From: Bdellovibrionaceae bacterium UBA2339
GTDB lineage: Bacteria > Bdellovibrionota > Bdellovibrionia > Bdellovibrionales > JAMPXM01
Length of the DNA: 64,000 bases
Assembly (NCBI GenBank): GCA_002344785.1
Contig: DDUL01000052.1
Span: 32,191-96,190, forward strand
Direction of reading: 5' to 3'
Made by a program: the position numbers and the translations under genes. Positions 33,958-45,059 of the stretch are shown piece after piece (position 1 is the first letter of the stretch; each line of letters opens with the position of its first letter). The notes beneath the pieces are model-generated. The model was not told where the DNA came from and ran no database searches. It worked only from the letters and a program-made list of their open reading frames with translations.

Positions 33958-34494
33958 TTGTCATCGAACACCCGCCCATTTTTGCCTCCTCAGCAGCAAC
34001 TCGCGGATCCATTGGCGCGCGTGGTGCTGGTCGAACCCCTGATTCCTGAGAACACCGGGAACATCAGCCGCACTTGTGTGGCGACGGGTTCCGAGTTGCA
34101 TTTGGTCGGGCCGATGGGTTTCGAGATCACTGAATCGCGGCTGAAGCGCGCGGGTTTGGACTATTGGCCACATCTGGCTTTGGACTATCACGAGGCGTTT
34201 GAGGCCTGGTGGTCGATGGTCGAATCGAAGCGCCAAGGCGAGCGTGTCTATTTTATCGAAACCTCAGGGACCACATCGCTCTTTGATGTCGAGTTTCAGC
34301 GCGGCGACTGGCTGGTCTTCGGCAAAGAAACCTCGGGGCTTTCTCCCGAACAGCTCGCTCGGCGGCCCAAGGAGGCCGTGATTTCACTGCCTATGCCCGG
34401 CCCGGTTCGCTCCCTCAACTTGTCCAATGCCGTGGCGATCACCGTCTTTGAATTGATGCGCCAAGTCTGCAAAGCGCCGACTGCAGGTCGGTGA
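33958..34494 (+). CDS. trmL: tRNA (cytidine/uridine-34 2'-O)-methyltransferase TrmL
   Basis: About 178 residues of the SPOUT family. Motifs are LIPENTGNISRTC, VFGKETSGLSPE and LPMPGPVRSLNLSNAVAI, the last forming the knotted SAM site. TrmL methylates the wobble ribose of leucine tRNAs. The start is uncertain because no ATG precedes the first strand: the TTG at 33958 has AGG 5 bases upstream and is preferred over the TTG at 33928. The N-terminal stretch before ARVVLVEP is longer than in E. coli TrmL. It is divergent from glnB. Confidence 0.9.
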   Translation: MSSNTRPFLPPQQQLADPLARVVLVEPLIPENTGNISRTCVATGSELHLVGPMGFEITESRLKRAGLDYWPHLALDYHEAFEAWWSMVESKRQGERVYFIETSGTTSLFDVEFQRGDWLVFGKETSGLSPEQLARRPKEAVISLPMPGPVRSLNLSNAVAITVFELMRQVCKAPTAGR

Positions 34495-34585
34495 TGGCGC
34501 GGCGCCTAATCTGCCGACCTATTCCTAAGCCTGGCCTGAAGCTTGGTTGAGTTCTCGCTACGAAAGGCGGAAACTTATACGGCTT

Positions 34586-37288
<2,703 letters not shown>

Positions 37289-37329
37289 TCGATGACGTAG
37301 GGCCGCTTCAGGTGAAGGAGATTTGAGAG

Positions 37330-38190
37330 TTGGCGACTCCGGCTTGTCCCAAATGTTCGGCTGAGCTTCGCGACGATTACGGCATGGTCGCCTGTGCTGG
37401 CTGTGGGGCGATCGTCTTTGTCGACATGGACGGGATCGCGCACATGTCTTCGGAAGAGTCGGCCAATCCACCGGCTGCCGCGAAATTTCCTGAGGCCGAC
37501 CAACTGGCCGGCGACGAGTCTACGCCAACCAATTTCAACAACCCACCTGCGGGTGAGCCCGAGGCCTCGGCCGATGGCGATGCGCCTCTGGGCGTCTTCG
37601 AGCAACCCGAAGTTGCGTCTCAATTTGAGACATCCGCTGCGCCAGAAGTTCAGCCGCTCGAGTTCGACGCCAGCCCTCAACTCGAGGCCTCCGCCACGCC
37701 CCATGACGGCGCACCCCTCGAAGCCGCGCCCAGCGACGACGCCCCGGCGGCGGCGGCTGGCGAAGAGCCTCTCAATCCGACGGAAAGCCCAGCTGAAATT
37801 AATGAGGACTTCGCTGACTTTTTTGGCGAGACCGAGAAGCCACAAAAGAGTCCTGCCAAGGTCAATCCCGCGGATCCCTTGGGAGTGAGCGGTTATGCGG
37901 CCAATGAGCTCAGCCAGGCGAAGGGCGGGGGGCTGCTGTTCAAATTGAGAATTTCAGGCATCGATTCGAAAGAATTGCGGGAAGAAATCCGACAAGCATT
38001 AAAGGACTCGCGTTTTGGCTGGTCCTTAAGTGAGGTCATGGGCCCGGATCGGCTGCGTGGCGGAGTGTTGGTGATTCCCAACCTCAACGCCGTGAAGACC
38101 TCGATTATTGTGAATCGAATCAAGCACCTGCCGGTCGAGATTCGATGGGAGCAATATGCGATCACGGATGTGGAAGGTCCGACTTCCTAA
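37330..38190 (+). CDS. zinc-ribbon protein with disordered linker and unknown C-terminal domain
   Basis: 286 residues. The N-terminus has a zinc ribbon, CPKC at about 6-9 and CAGC at about 22-25. Residues about 40-185 are acidic and Pro/Ala-rich and probably disordered. The C-terminal 95 residues form a small alpha/beta domain (LLFKLRISGIDSKELREEI, then GGVLVIPNL). The TTG start has AAGGAG 9 bases upstream. It follows secA by 41 bp and its 3' end overlaps the next gene by 35 bp. The function is unknown. A GTCTCA/TGAGAC dyad lies within its linker coding region. Confidence 0.7.
   Translation: MATPACPKCSAELRDDYGMVACAGCGAIVFVDMDGIAHMSSEESANPPAAAKFPEADQLAGDESTPTNFNNPPAGEPEASADGDAPLGVFEQPEVASQFETSAAPEVQPLEFDASPQLEASATPHDGAPLEAAPSDDAPAAAAGEEPLNPTESPAEINEDFADFFGETEKPQKSPAKVNPADPLGVSGYAANELSQAKGGGLLFKLRISGIDSKELREEIRQALKDSRFGWSLSEVMGPDRLRGGVLVIPNLNAVKTSIIVNRIKHLPVEIRWEQYAITDVEGPTS
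37617..37631. promoter_or_regulatory. GTCTCA-N3-TGAGAC dyad, copy 2 (inside a gene)
   Basis: GTCTCA-ATT-TGAGAC lies in the linker coding region of the zinc-ribbon gene. It is the only one of four copies within a coding sequence, so it may be chance, or the sites may not be promoter operators. Confidence 0.4.
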
Positions 38191-38788
38191 ATTCGCCGAG
38201 TTCGCCGTCATCGCGGCGCTGGGGATCAGCTTTGCCTTCATCACCGAGCCCGTGACCGCTTCGGAGCCAGCGCCTGCCGCGGCCGCCGAGGGACAAGCCG
38301 CAACTCCGTCAGCCGCCCCGATTGCCGCACCGAAGTGCCGGATCATGGATCACATGGCTTTGATGAGCTCTCTGCGTTCGAAGATCGGTTCGATGGAACG
38401 AGAGATCCACGATCAAATGAAAGCCTTTGAAAAGGCCAAGCATCAGCCCGATCAAACTCACGAGCACTCCAAACTTATTGCACTCAAATACAAAGATCTT
38501 CAGCGCCTGGTGCGCGAGCATCGCGAGCTCGAACTTCACATTCGTTTTCGTCACCCCGATCGTCACGATGAAAGCACACGGCAGTATCAGGCGGTGCGCC
38601 TGAAGACCCTCGAAGAGATTCGCACATCGTTTGGAATCGATGGGCGGTTGGATCGAATCAAAAAACAAGTTGAAGTGGTGCTGCCGGTCCCGAAGCAGGA
38701 TTCACCGGCGCAGCGAGCGCCCGCGTCCGTGGCGGCGCCTCGGCCCGACGAAGAAGAACTTCCTGAGCGAATTCATCTGATCAAGTAG
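38156..38788 (+). CDS. exported coiled-coil protein of unknown function
   Basis: 210 residues. A signal peptide (LPKFAEFAVIAALGISFAFI) precedes an Ala/Pro-rich stretch, then a helical, coiled-coil-like part from about residue 65 to 165 rich in Lys, Glu and His (SLRSKIGSMEREIHDQMKAF). The tail is Pro-rich. It is likely periplasmic. The ATG at 38156 overlaps the zinc-ribbon gene by 35 bp; a second in-frame ATG lies at 38168. I do not recognise a family. Confidence 0.6.
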   Translation: MRSRMWKVRLPKFAEFAVIAALGISFAFITEPVTASEPAPAAAAEGQAATPSAAPIAAPKCRIMDHMALMSSLRSKIGSMEREIHDQMKAFEKAKHQPDQTHEHSKLIALKYKDLQRLVREHRELELHIRFRHPDRHDESTRQYQAVRLKTLEEIRTSFGIDGRLDRIKKQVEVVLPVPKQDSPAQRAPASVAAPRPDEEELPERIHLIK

Positions 38789-38810
38789 TGAAAATTCCGC
38801 TACCGAGTCT

Positions 38811-39572
38811 CTAGCGGACAGGTTCGAAATTGGGAGCCCGCTTGCGAGCCTCGGCTTCGCGGCTGGGATTCAAACCATAGATCATCAGTCGCAGGCGTTC
38901 TTCTTCGCGCAAATCGCGCATGCGTTGCGCGGGTGTGATGGACACAGGTTGGCGTCCGCGATAGCCCGCACTTCCGGCGTAAATCTGCTGACTCATATAC
39001 ATGGCCTCAGCATCTTGTGCAGCTGGAGTGCGAGCCAGGCAGTCGCCGCAAATGTGCGCGGGAGTTTGCACGGTGGGAGATGCGGGCGTGAAGGGCAATG
39101 GCCGCAAGCCTTCGACGACAACTTCCTGTGCGTGGCCACTGACCAGTGTCTGATGATTTCCGTGAGTATTGAGTTGATCGCGCTGAACATCGGCGACGGG
39201 CGAGGCTTCGCTTTCGCCAAAGAGCACTTTGGGCTCTTTCACTTGCGGACCAACATACACCGCAAGGCCATCTTCAAAATGAACTTCGCGAATTCGGCGC
39301 TTTTCGCCGGGCGCATCCCAAATCACATAGATCCATCGGTCGCGTCCTTGCCAGCGCTGCGTGCGTGTCGGGTTGCCAGCGGCCTCGAGCACTTCCCACT
39401 TCGGCATTCCTTCTTGCACGCGATCAAACTCGCGAAAACGAGGTGTCACACAGCCCGCAAGCGTGGACAGCGAAGTCACCATGAGAAAAGCCAGTGCGAG
39501 AGATCTCACTTCCTCTAGTGTAGGACGTTCCTTTGCCGTAGGCGACTGCCCCAAGGACCTGCGTCGAGGCAC
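38811..39572 (-). CDS. lipoprotein with BamE/SmpA-like domain
   Basis: Up to 253 residues. A signal core (ALAFLMVTSLSTLAGC) ends in a lipobox. The first mature domain (FDRVQEGMPKWEVLEAAGNP, then RWIYVIW and REVHFEDGLAVYVG) matches the BamE/SmpA pattern, in which a helix pair is followed by three strands. The second half is rich in Pro/Gln/Arg and has CGDC. BamE is an accessory of the outer-membrane protein assembly machine; this longer protein may have another role. A GTG at 39509 would give a normal-length signal peptide, but its AGAGGA lies too close. A GTCTCA/TGAGAC dyad lies 109 bp upstream of the listed start. Confidence 0.7.
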   Translation of the reverse strand: MPRRRSLGQSPTAKERPTLEEVRSLALAFLMVTSLSTLAGCVTPRFREFDRVQEGMPKWEVLEAAGNPTRTQRWQGRDRWIYVIWDAPGEKRRIREVHFEDGLAVYVGPQVKEPKVLFGESEASPVADVQRDQLNTHGNHQTLVSGHAQEVVVEGLRPLPFTPASPTVQTPAHICGDCLARTPAAQDAEAMYMSQQIYAGSAGYRGRQPVSITPAQRMRDLREEERLRLMIYGLNPSREAEARKRAPNFEPVR

Positions 39573-39680
39573 TCTGTCGATCGAGACGACAACTGTCGAA
39601 GGTCTCCACGGCCGAATCGAATCGATTTCAGAGGGGCCTGATTGGTGAGTTCAGCGTCGGATCATTTCGCCCCGACCTTC

Positions 39681-39695
39681 GTCTCAAATTGAGAC
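39681..39695. promoter_or_regulatory. GTCTCA-N3-TGAGAC dyad, copy 3
   Basis: GTCTCA-AAT-TGAGAC in the gap between the acyl-CoA ligase gene end and the BamE-like lipoprotein gene, on the upstream side of the latter. It is identical in its 15 bases to copy 4 at 54868. Confidence 0.55.
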
Positions 39696-39714
39696 ACACA
39701 TTGGCTTGGAATTT

Positions 39715-41274
39715 TCAAAGCTCGCGAGGCAGGGCGCGCTTGAGTAGCTTTCCCGAATCTCCCTTGGGAAGCTCCGAGAGCACGCGAATGTGTTTGGGCA
39801 CTTTGTACTTGGCCAGATGCTGGGCGCAGAAGCCGAGCAGCTCTTCGCTAGTGACGTCGCGATGTAAGGCGACGTAGGCGCAGCCCACTTCGCCCCATTT
39901 GGAGTCGGGCACGCCGATCACCGCGACTTCGCGCACGGCGGGATGCGTGGATAGCACGCGCTCGATCTCAACCGGATAAACGTTTTCGCCACCCGAAATG
40001 AACATGTCCTTTTTGCGACCTGCGACGTAGTAGTAGCCTTCGGCGTCCTTGCGAACCAAATCCCCCGTGTGCAGCCAGCCATTGCGAATGCTCTCGGCTG
40101 TCGCCTTGGGATTTCTCCAGTACCCAGGCATGCACATCGGACCTTGAAGAATCAGTTCACCGATTTCGCCTGTGGCCACGTCTCGCCGCTCGTCATCGAC
40201 GACACGTGCGCGAATGTAAAAGTTGGGGAAGCCGATCGAGCCGATTTTACGAAGCGCATCCTCTTCATTGAGTGAAAAGACGTTCGGACCGAACTCCGTC
40301 AGACCGAAGCCCTGACGAATGGGGATGCCACGCTCTTGCCAAGTTCGGATCAGATCAATGGGCATCGGTTCGCCACCGACGATCGCGTAGCGAACTCGCG
40401 ATAGATCCGCTTCGCGGAAGGCGCGGGTCTGCGACATCATTTCCATGGTCGTGGGGACGCCAAACAAAATCGTCGCGCCCTCGCGTGCGGAGGTTTCCAG
40501 AATCTTCTCCGCATCGAACTTTTTGACCAGCACAGTGCGTGCGCCTCGATGTGCGAAGGGCGTCAGCAGCACATTCCAGCCGCCGGTGTGGAAAAAGGGG
40601 AGAAAGCTCACGAACACATCGTTCTGAGAGAGATTCAGGCGAAGCGTGGTGTTGAGCGAGTTCCAAAACAGCATGCGCGGATTGATCATCGCGCCTTTGG
40701 GTTTTCCTGTGGTGCCTGAAGTGTAGAGGATCATGCAAGGCGCTTCGGCCTCGGCTTGCATTTGTCGATGCCAGCTCGGCAACGCCGAGGCCAAGCGCAA
40801 GGCTGGCGAGCTGCGACGGAACTCTTCCAAATCTTGCTGGCAATGACGCTGGAGGGTTTCGAATTCCCAGCGGCGCTCGGGGCCAGCTTGAGCCGACACT
40901 TGCGCAAGCGTCGCGGAAAACTGTGATTGATAGATCAGCAAAGCAGGTTCGGAATCTTCCAATACATGTTGAATCTCTGGGGCGGCCAAGCGGAAATTGA
41001 TCGGCACCAAGCAGGCGCCGACGCGCAAACAGGCGTGGAAGAGTGCGATCGACTCAAGTTCATTCGTGGCCAGAAGCGCGACGCGATCTCCGCGCACGAT
41101 TCCCCAGTTTTCACTCAGTTCTTTCGCTAAGGAGCAGGAGAGCCGATACACTTCGGCCCAGGTCCACGACACATCGGTGTCCGCATCGCGATAAGCGACA
41201 TTCTGCGGTGAAAAGAGGGCCCACTGCTTCGTCCAGTCGAACTCATCGATTGAAAACTGAAGTTCGTGACCCAA
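39715..41274 (-). CDS. AMP-forming acyl-CoA ligase
   Basis: 519 residues. The adenylate-forming motifs are YTSGTTGKPKGAM (P-loop), GFGLTEFG (A5), YYVAGRKKDMFISGGENVYP (A7-A8) and PKGDSGKLLKR with the C-terminal catalytic lysine. Such enzymes activate fatty or aryl acids as acyl-AMP and usually acyl-CoA; in Ole-type clusters the related OleC makes a beta-lactone. It is the last gene of the run 44218-39715, 8 bp after the KAS III-like gene. The start is TTG at 41274 with AGGTGAGG just upstream. Its chain-length choice is not readable. Confidence 0.93.
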   Translation of the reverse strand: MGHELQFSIDEFDWTKQWALFSPQNVAYRDADTDVSWTWAEVYRLSCSLAKELSENWGIVRGDRVALLATNELESIALFHACLRVGACLVPINFRLAAPEIQHVLEDSEPALLIYQSQFSATLAQVSAQAGPERRWEFETLQRHCQQDLEEFRRSSPALRLASALPSWHRQMQAEAEAPCMILYTSGTTGKPKGAMINPRMLFWNSLNTTLRLNLSQNDVFVSFLPFFHTGGWNVLLTPFAHRGARTVLVKKFDAEKILETSAREGATILFGVPTTMEMMSQTRAFREADLSRVRYAIVGGEPMPIDLIRTWQERGIPIRQGFGLTEFGPNVFSLNEEDALRKIGSIGFPNFYIRARVVDDERRDVATGEIGELILQGPMCMPGYWRNPKATAESIRNGWLHTGDLVRKDAEGYYYVAGRKKDMFISGGENVYPVEIERVLSTHPAVREVAVIGVPDSKWGEVGCAYVALHRDVTSEELLGFCAQHLAKYKVPKHIRVLSELPKGDSGKLLKRALPREL

Positions 41275-41282
41275 GCCTCACC

Positions 41283-42293
41283 TCATGTGTCGTAAGCCCA
41301 GCGCATGGCCAGCGCCGCCATGCTCATACCGCCGCCTGAGCCAATCACAATCACCAAATCACCGCGCTTGAGCTTGTGCTTTTCGGCCGCATCCGCCAAC
41401 GCCATCGGTAAGCAAGCGCTACCTGTGTAACCATATTGATCCATGATGTTGTGGGCTCGCTCTTGTGGCGCTTGCAGCTTCCGCATCGTCTCAACGATCG
41501 AGCCGATGTTGATCTGCGTGAAAAAGAAATGCTTCACATCGCCGACCTTCGCGCCGACTCGATCCAACAAAGCGTGCGTGAGTTCCGGCCAAATTCGGCC
41601 GTTCGTCTCCGGCGGGATGCGCTTGGTGAACTGCAAGAGATGCATCTTTTTGTTCACCGTCTCCGTCGAAATCGGAAACTTCGTGCCGCCAGCGTAAATC
41701 CCCATATAGTCGTGGTACTGACCCTCGGTCGCCAACTGCGAAGCCAAGATGCCGAGGCCGCCGGCCTCTTCCGCCGGCGTCGCGCGGCGAAGAATCGCGG
41801 CGCCCGCGCCATCGGCAAACACCGAGGTGACTTTATAATCATCCCAGTCAAAGTATTTCGACATTCCATAGGCGCCGACGACGAGAATGTGTTGATAGCG
41901 CTCATCAGCCATCAAGAACTTGGACGCGATCTCCGTACCCGTCGCAAAACCTGCGCAAGCCGTATTGATGTCGAAAGTGCCCGCCCTCGTCGCTTGCAAC
42001 TTGTGTTGCACCACGGCCGCCGTCGACGGCGACACATAGTCCGGCGTATCCGTGGCGACGATGATCAAATCCAAATCTCGAGCTGTCAGCCCCGCGCGCT
42101 TCATCGCCTGCTCAGCGGCTGGCAAAATCAGATCCGACGTCGCTTGATCCGCTGACATGAAGTGGCGCTTGGCGATGTTTCGCTGATCGCGCAAGAACGT
42201 GGTCATGTCGCGATTGTACTTTTGATCAAAGAACGAATTCTCGACGACATTGGGGGGCGCGTACAAACCTAGGCCGCAAATCACAGCTCGCAT
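41283..42293 (-). CDS. KAS III (FabH)-like enzyme with altered catalytic triad
   Basis: 336 residues of the thiolase superfamily. The nucleophile is C113 in DINTACAGF. In FabH the His of PHQAN and the Asn of GNTSAAS complete the triad; here the matching places read FTQIN (T259) and GYTGSAC (Y289). The glycine-rich C-terminal end (IGSGGGMSMAALAM) is kept. Without His and Asn, decarboxylative condensation is unlikely, and acyl transfer or another reaction with C113 is more probable. It lies between the ligase and a cytosolic alpha/beta-hydrolase in one operon. RBS GGAG is 7 bases upstream. Confidence 0.85.
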   Translation of the reverse strand: MRAVICGLGLYAPPNVVENSFFDQKYNRDMTTFLRDQRNIAKRHFMSADQATSDLILPAAEQAMKRAGLTARDLDLIIVATDTPDYVSPSTAAVVQHKLQATRAGTFDINTACAGFATGTEIASKFLMADERYQHILVVGAYGMSKYFDWDDYKVTSVFADGAGAAILRRATPAEEAGGLGILASQLATEGQYHDYMGIYAGGTKFPISTETVNKKMHLLQFTKRIPPETNGRIWPELTHALLDRVGAKVGDVKHFFFTQINIGSIVETMRKLQAPQERAHNIMDQYGYTGSACLPMALADAAEKHKLKRGDLVIVIGSGGGMSMAALAMRWAYDT

Positions 42294-42308
42294 GTCAAAG
42301 ACTCCAAA

Positions 42309-43115
42309 TTAGGGGCGGTGGAACAAGAACTGATTCACTTTGTCGACGAACAGCCGCGGGTTCTCGACATTGCAGGAGTGACCTTGACCCGCCAGCATCT
42401 CGAAACGCGCATTCGGCAAGCCCGCAGCAAGTGCGCGGCCTGTGTCGATCGGGATGATGGGATCGTGTTCACCGTGCAGCACCAAAATCGGCTGACGAAT
42501 CTTATCCAGTTGTTTGGAAATGTCGGTCACGTGCAGCTGTTGGGGCACGCCATGCCAGTTCAGTTTCGCGATTCCGAACGCGTCGTCGACCAAGCGCTGG
42601 AAGAGCGGCGAGGCCATATCGTTGTTGTGAATCGTCGCGTGCATCACTTGCTCGCAGACCTTGCGATCTTGCGACATCGCTGTGAAGGCCGCATACATCT
42701 CAGGACCGAACTGCACGCCGGTCGCGCCCACCGAATCGAGCAAGACGGCGCGATCAAATAGTTCAGGCACTTTCAGCATGGCGTACAAGGCGATGATGCC
42801 GCCGGTGGAGTGTCCCACCAGACAGGCCTTCTTCACACCGACCTGCTTGCAGAGCTGAATGTAATCATCCGCCATTTTTTCCGGATGCAGATCTGCGGCT
42901 GTGGTGGGGGCTGCGGACTTACCGCAACCGCGCCACTCGGCGCCGATCCAACGGCCTTCAGACCCGGGTTTGGCGTCGGCTTTCCAAAGTGACAGCGAAG
43001 GCTCCCACCAAGTGTTCGACGCGAGATTGCCGTGAATGAAAATCGTGTCGAGCGGCAGTGTCGCCGGCTGTGTTTCGACATTCATCTGAAAGCCCTGCAC
43101 ATCAATCAAAGCCAT
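42309..43115 (-). CDS. cytosolic alpha/beta-hydrolase
   Basis: 268 residues, the common length for this fold. The oxyanion segment IFIHGNLASNTWW, nucleophile elbow CLVGHSTGGIIAL, acid region LVLHGEHDPIIP and final histidine in GQGHSCNVENP give a complete catalytic set. No signal peptide is seen. Related folds include esterases and haloalkane dehalogenases (OleB belongs to that group). It lies 15 bp upstream of the KAS III-like gene in the same operon. AGAGGTGA precedes the ATG. Confidence 0.9.
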   Translation of the reverse strand: MALIDVQGFQMNVETQPATLPLDTIFIHGNLASNTWWEPSLSLWKADAKPGSEGRWIGAEWRGCGKSAAPTTAADLHPEKMADDYIQLCKQVGVKKACLVGHSTGGIIALYAMLKVPELFDRAVLLDSVGATGVQFGPEMYAAFTAMSQDRKVCEQVMHATIHNNDMASPLFQRLVDDAFGIAKLNWHGVPQQLHVTDISKQLDKIRQPILVLHGEHDPIIPIDTGRALAAGLPNARFEMLAGQGHSCNVENPRLFVDKVNQFLFHRP

Positions 43116-43135
43116 CGCTCACCTCTTTCGGAAAA

Positions 43136-44218
43136 TCACTGCATATGAATCTGAGTGTCTTGGGGGCCGATGCCTGTGATCGCGCCGCCCATCCAAGGTC
43201 CGCCTTCGAAAGTTCGGTCGCTGCTCACGCGGGCGTCGCCTTCGATGATCAAGCGTGTCCACCAAGCGGCGAAACGCGGAACGGCCTCGGGAATCTTGTG
43301 TTCCGAGCCTTGAAGGTAGAGTCGGCTGGCTCGTTTGGACTTCGGCACCTTCGCCCAAAACTGGTCGTGCACGAAGTTCTGCACATATTGATCTTGTCGC
43401 GCGAGCACGAGGTGAACTTTGCCGTCCGGCAATTGTGATGCGATGTCGAGAAGCTTCAGGCGGCGCACGCCTTGAACGAGGCGGAACGTGGATTCAAGCT
43501 TGAAGGGATGCTCAAGTACGATGGGCTCGGCCATCGGATAGGTCGCATAGACGATTTGGCGGAGAAAGTGGTCGTACAGTTGATCATCGGTGGCTGGATT
43601 CATCGGAAAGAGCATTCGCGTCTGCGCGATCTGCGTTTTGATGATCATATCCTGGCTTTCCAGCGGCGCGATGTACGGTGCCATCAAGATCAGCGAAGAG
43701 ACTCGACGCGGAAATTGCGTCGCGAAGACCGCACCGAAGGCGCTGCCATACGACAGTGTCACTAGGTGGGCCGAACGAATGTTGAAGTGATCCATCAAAA
43801 GTTTGAGATCTCGAACTTGTTCGACATAATCGATGGGAGCCGTGGGGTATCCGTCGCGCACCATGGTTTTCCCGTGGCCCTTCGGATCATAGCGAAGGAT
43901 GCCCAGGCCCTGACCCTTCAATTCATCGACGTAGCTTTGCCATACGCCAGTTCGATAGGTCAGTCCGTTGAGCAAAATGGCGACGGGCTTTCCGCGAGCA
44001 GGGCGTAGGTAGTCAACGAAGACGCTGTGATTCGGTCGGAGTTCGACCCAACCTTCGAAACGCGATTGCCGCGTTTTTGCGTCGACACTCTCGCGGTCAA
44101 CAAACTTCGGATCCAGTGCGCCGCCACCTGCGGCCTGAGCGCTGTGGGCCGCCAAGGCGAGTGAAATCAGTGCGCAGGCAACTCCCACGCGGAACTTTGT
44201 CTTCAATGATGCTTTCAA
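43136..44218 (-). CDS. exported alpha/beta-hydrolase
   Basis: 360 residues. A Sec signal peptide (VGVACALISLALAAHSAQA, cleavage near residue 30) implies a periplasmic protein, unlike its neighbour. The fold elements are VAILLNGLTYRTGVW, the elbow VTLSYGSAFGAVF (the first Gly of GxSxG is Thr), HLVLARQDQYVQNF and a late GSEHKIPEA with the histidine. The start is TTG at 44218, with GGGGGA upstream. The gene is first in the four-gene run to 39715 and 20 bp ahead of the next hydrolase. The pairing of an exported and a cytosolic hydrolase is notable. Confidence 0.82.
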   Translation of the reverse strand: MKASLKTKFRVGVACALISLALAAHSAQAAGGGALDPKFVDRESVDAKTRQSRFEGWVELRPNHSVFVDYLRPARGKPVAILLNGLTYRTGVWQSYVDELKGQGLGILRYDPKGHGKTMVRDGYPTAPIDYVEQVRDLKLLMDHFNIRSAHLVTLSYGSAFGAVFATQFPRRVSSLILMAPYIAPLESQDMIIKTQIAQTRMLFPMNPATDDQLYDHFLRQIVYATYPMAEPIVLEHPFKLESTFRLVQGVRRLKLLDIASQLPDGKVHLVLARQDQYVQNFVHDQFWAKVPKSKRASRLYLQGSEHKIPEAVPRFAAWWTRLIIEGDARVSSDRTFEGGPWMGGAITGIGPQDTQIHMQ

Positions 44219-44312
44219 GCTTCCCCCTCAATCCCCATGACATTCACCCATTCGTCACAAGGCTCAGCCCCTCGCCAAGCCCTGCTCCCCAAATCTGAGC
44301 CATTCAAAATCT

Positions 44313-45059
44313 TTAGACCACCAACGCGCCGTCGACAGAAACGACGGTGCCGCTGATGTACGAGGCCTCTTGGCTGGCCAAGAACAGACACGCGTTCGCG
44401 ATGTCCTGCGGCTTGCCGAATCGGCCCGCCGGAATTTTTTGTTCAATTTGTTGGCGAGCTTCGGCGGGCATCGCCTCCACCATCGGCGTCATCGTGAAAC
44501 CAGGTGCAACGGCATTGACGGTGAAGCCTTTGCGCGACAATTCGCGAGCCCAAGTCTTGGTCATGCCAATCACGCCGGCCTTTGCCGCCACATAATTGGT
44601 CTGACCGAAGTTACCGTACAAGGCGACAACGGAAGAGATCGAGATGATGCGCTTGTGAGCTGTGTCTGCGAACTTCGGCATCAGTGCCTTCGTGCAATGA
44701 AACACGCCGTTCAAATTCGTATCAATTACGGCTTCGAAATCCTCGGTCGTCATTTTGCCAAAGGACTTGTCGCGTGTGATGCCGGCGTTGTTGATCAAAA
44801 CATCAACGGGTGCGGCGAGGCTTTCTGCGGCGGCCTCGACCGAGGGCATTTTGGAGACATCGACTTGTTGAAAATTCAGGCGATCTTGAAAGCTCGCAAG
44901 TTCGGCTCGCGCGGCCGCGATCGAGTCCGCCGAAAATTCCCAAACGCTGACGCGTGCTCCGGCCTCAAGAAACTGACGAGTGATCTGCAGGCCGATGCCG
45001 CGTGCTCCGCCGGTCACCACCACATGCTTTTGCGAAAAGTCGAATTTGATGTTGCTCAT
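44313..45059 (-). CDS. FabG-like short-chain dehydrogenase/reductase
   Basis: 248 residues, a classical SDR. The cofactor motif is TGGARGIGLQ, NNAG follows at about 90, the catalytic Ser and Tyr-x-x-x-Lys are in SISSVV and YVAAK, and FTVNAVAPGF is the usual post-catalytic segment. FabG reduces 3-oxoacyl-ACP to 3-hydroxyacyl-ACP with NADPH; similar SDRs act on CoA esters. A 94-bp gap separates it from the hydrolase-KAS III-ligase operon, so it may be expressed with or apart from it. It is the first gene of the minus-strand acyl cluster. Confidence 0.92.
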   Translation of the reverse strand: MSNIKFDFSQKHVVVTGGARGIGLQITRQFLEAGARVSVWEFSADSIAAARAELASFQDRLNFQQVDVSKMPSVEAAAESLAAPVDVLINNAGITRDKSFGKMTTEDFEAVIDTNLNGVFHCTKALMPKFADTAHKRIISISSVVALYGNFGQTNYVAAKAGVIGMTKTWARELSRKGFTVNAVAPGFTMTPMVEAMPAEARQQIEQKIPAGRFGKPQDIANACLFLASQEASYISGTVVSVDGALVV

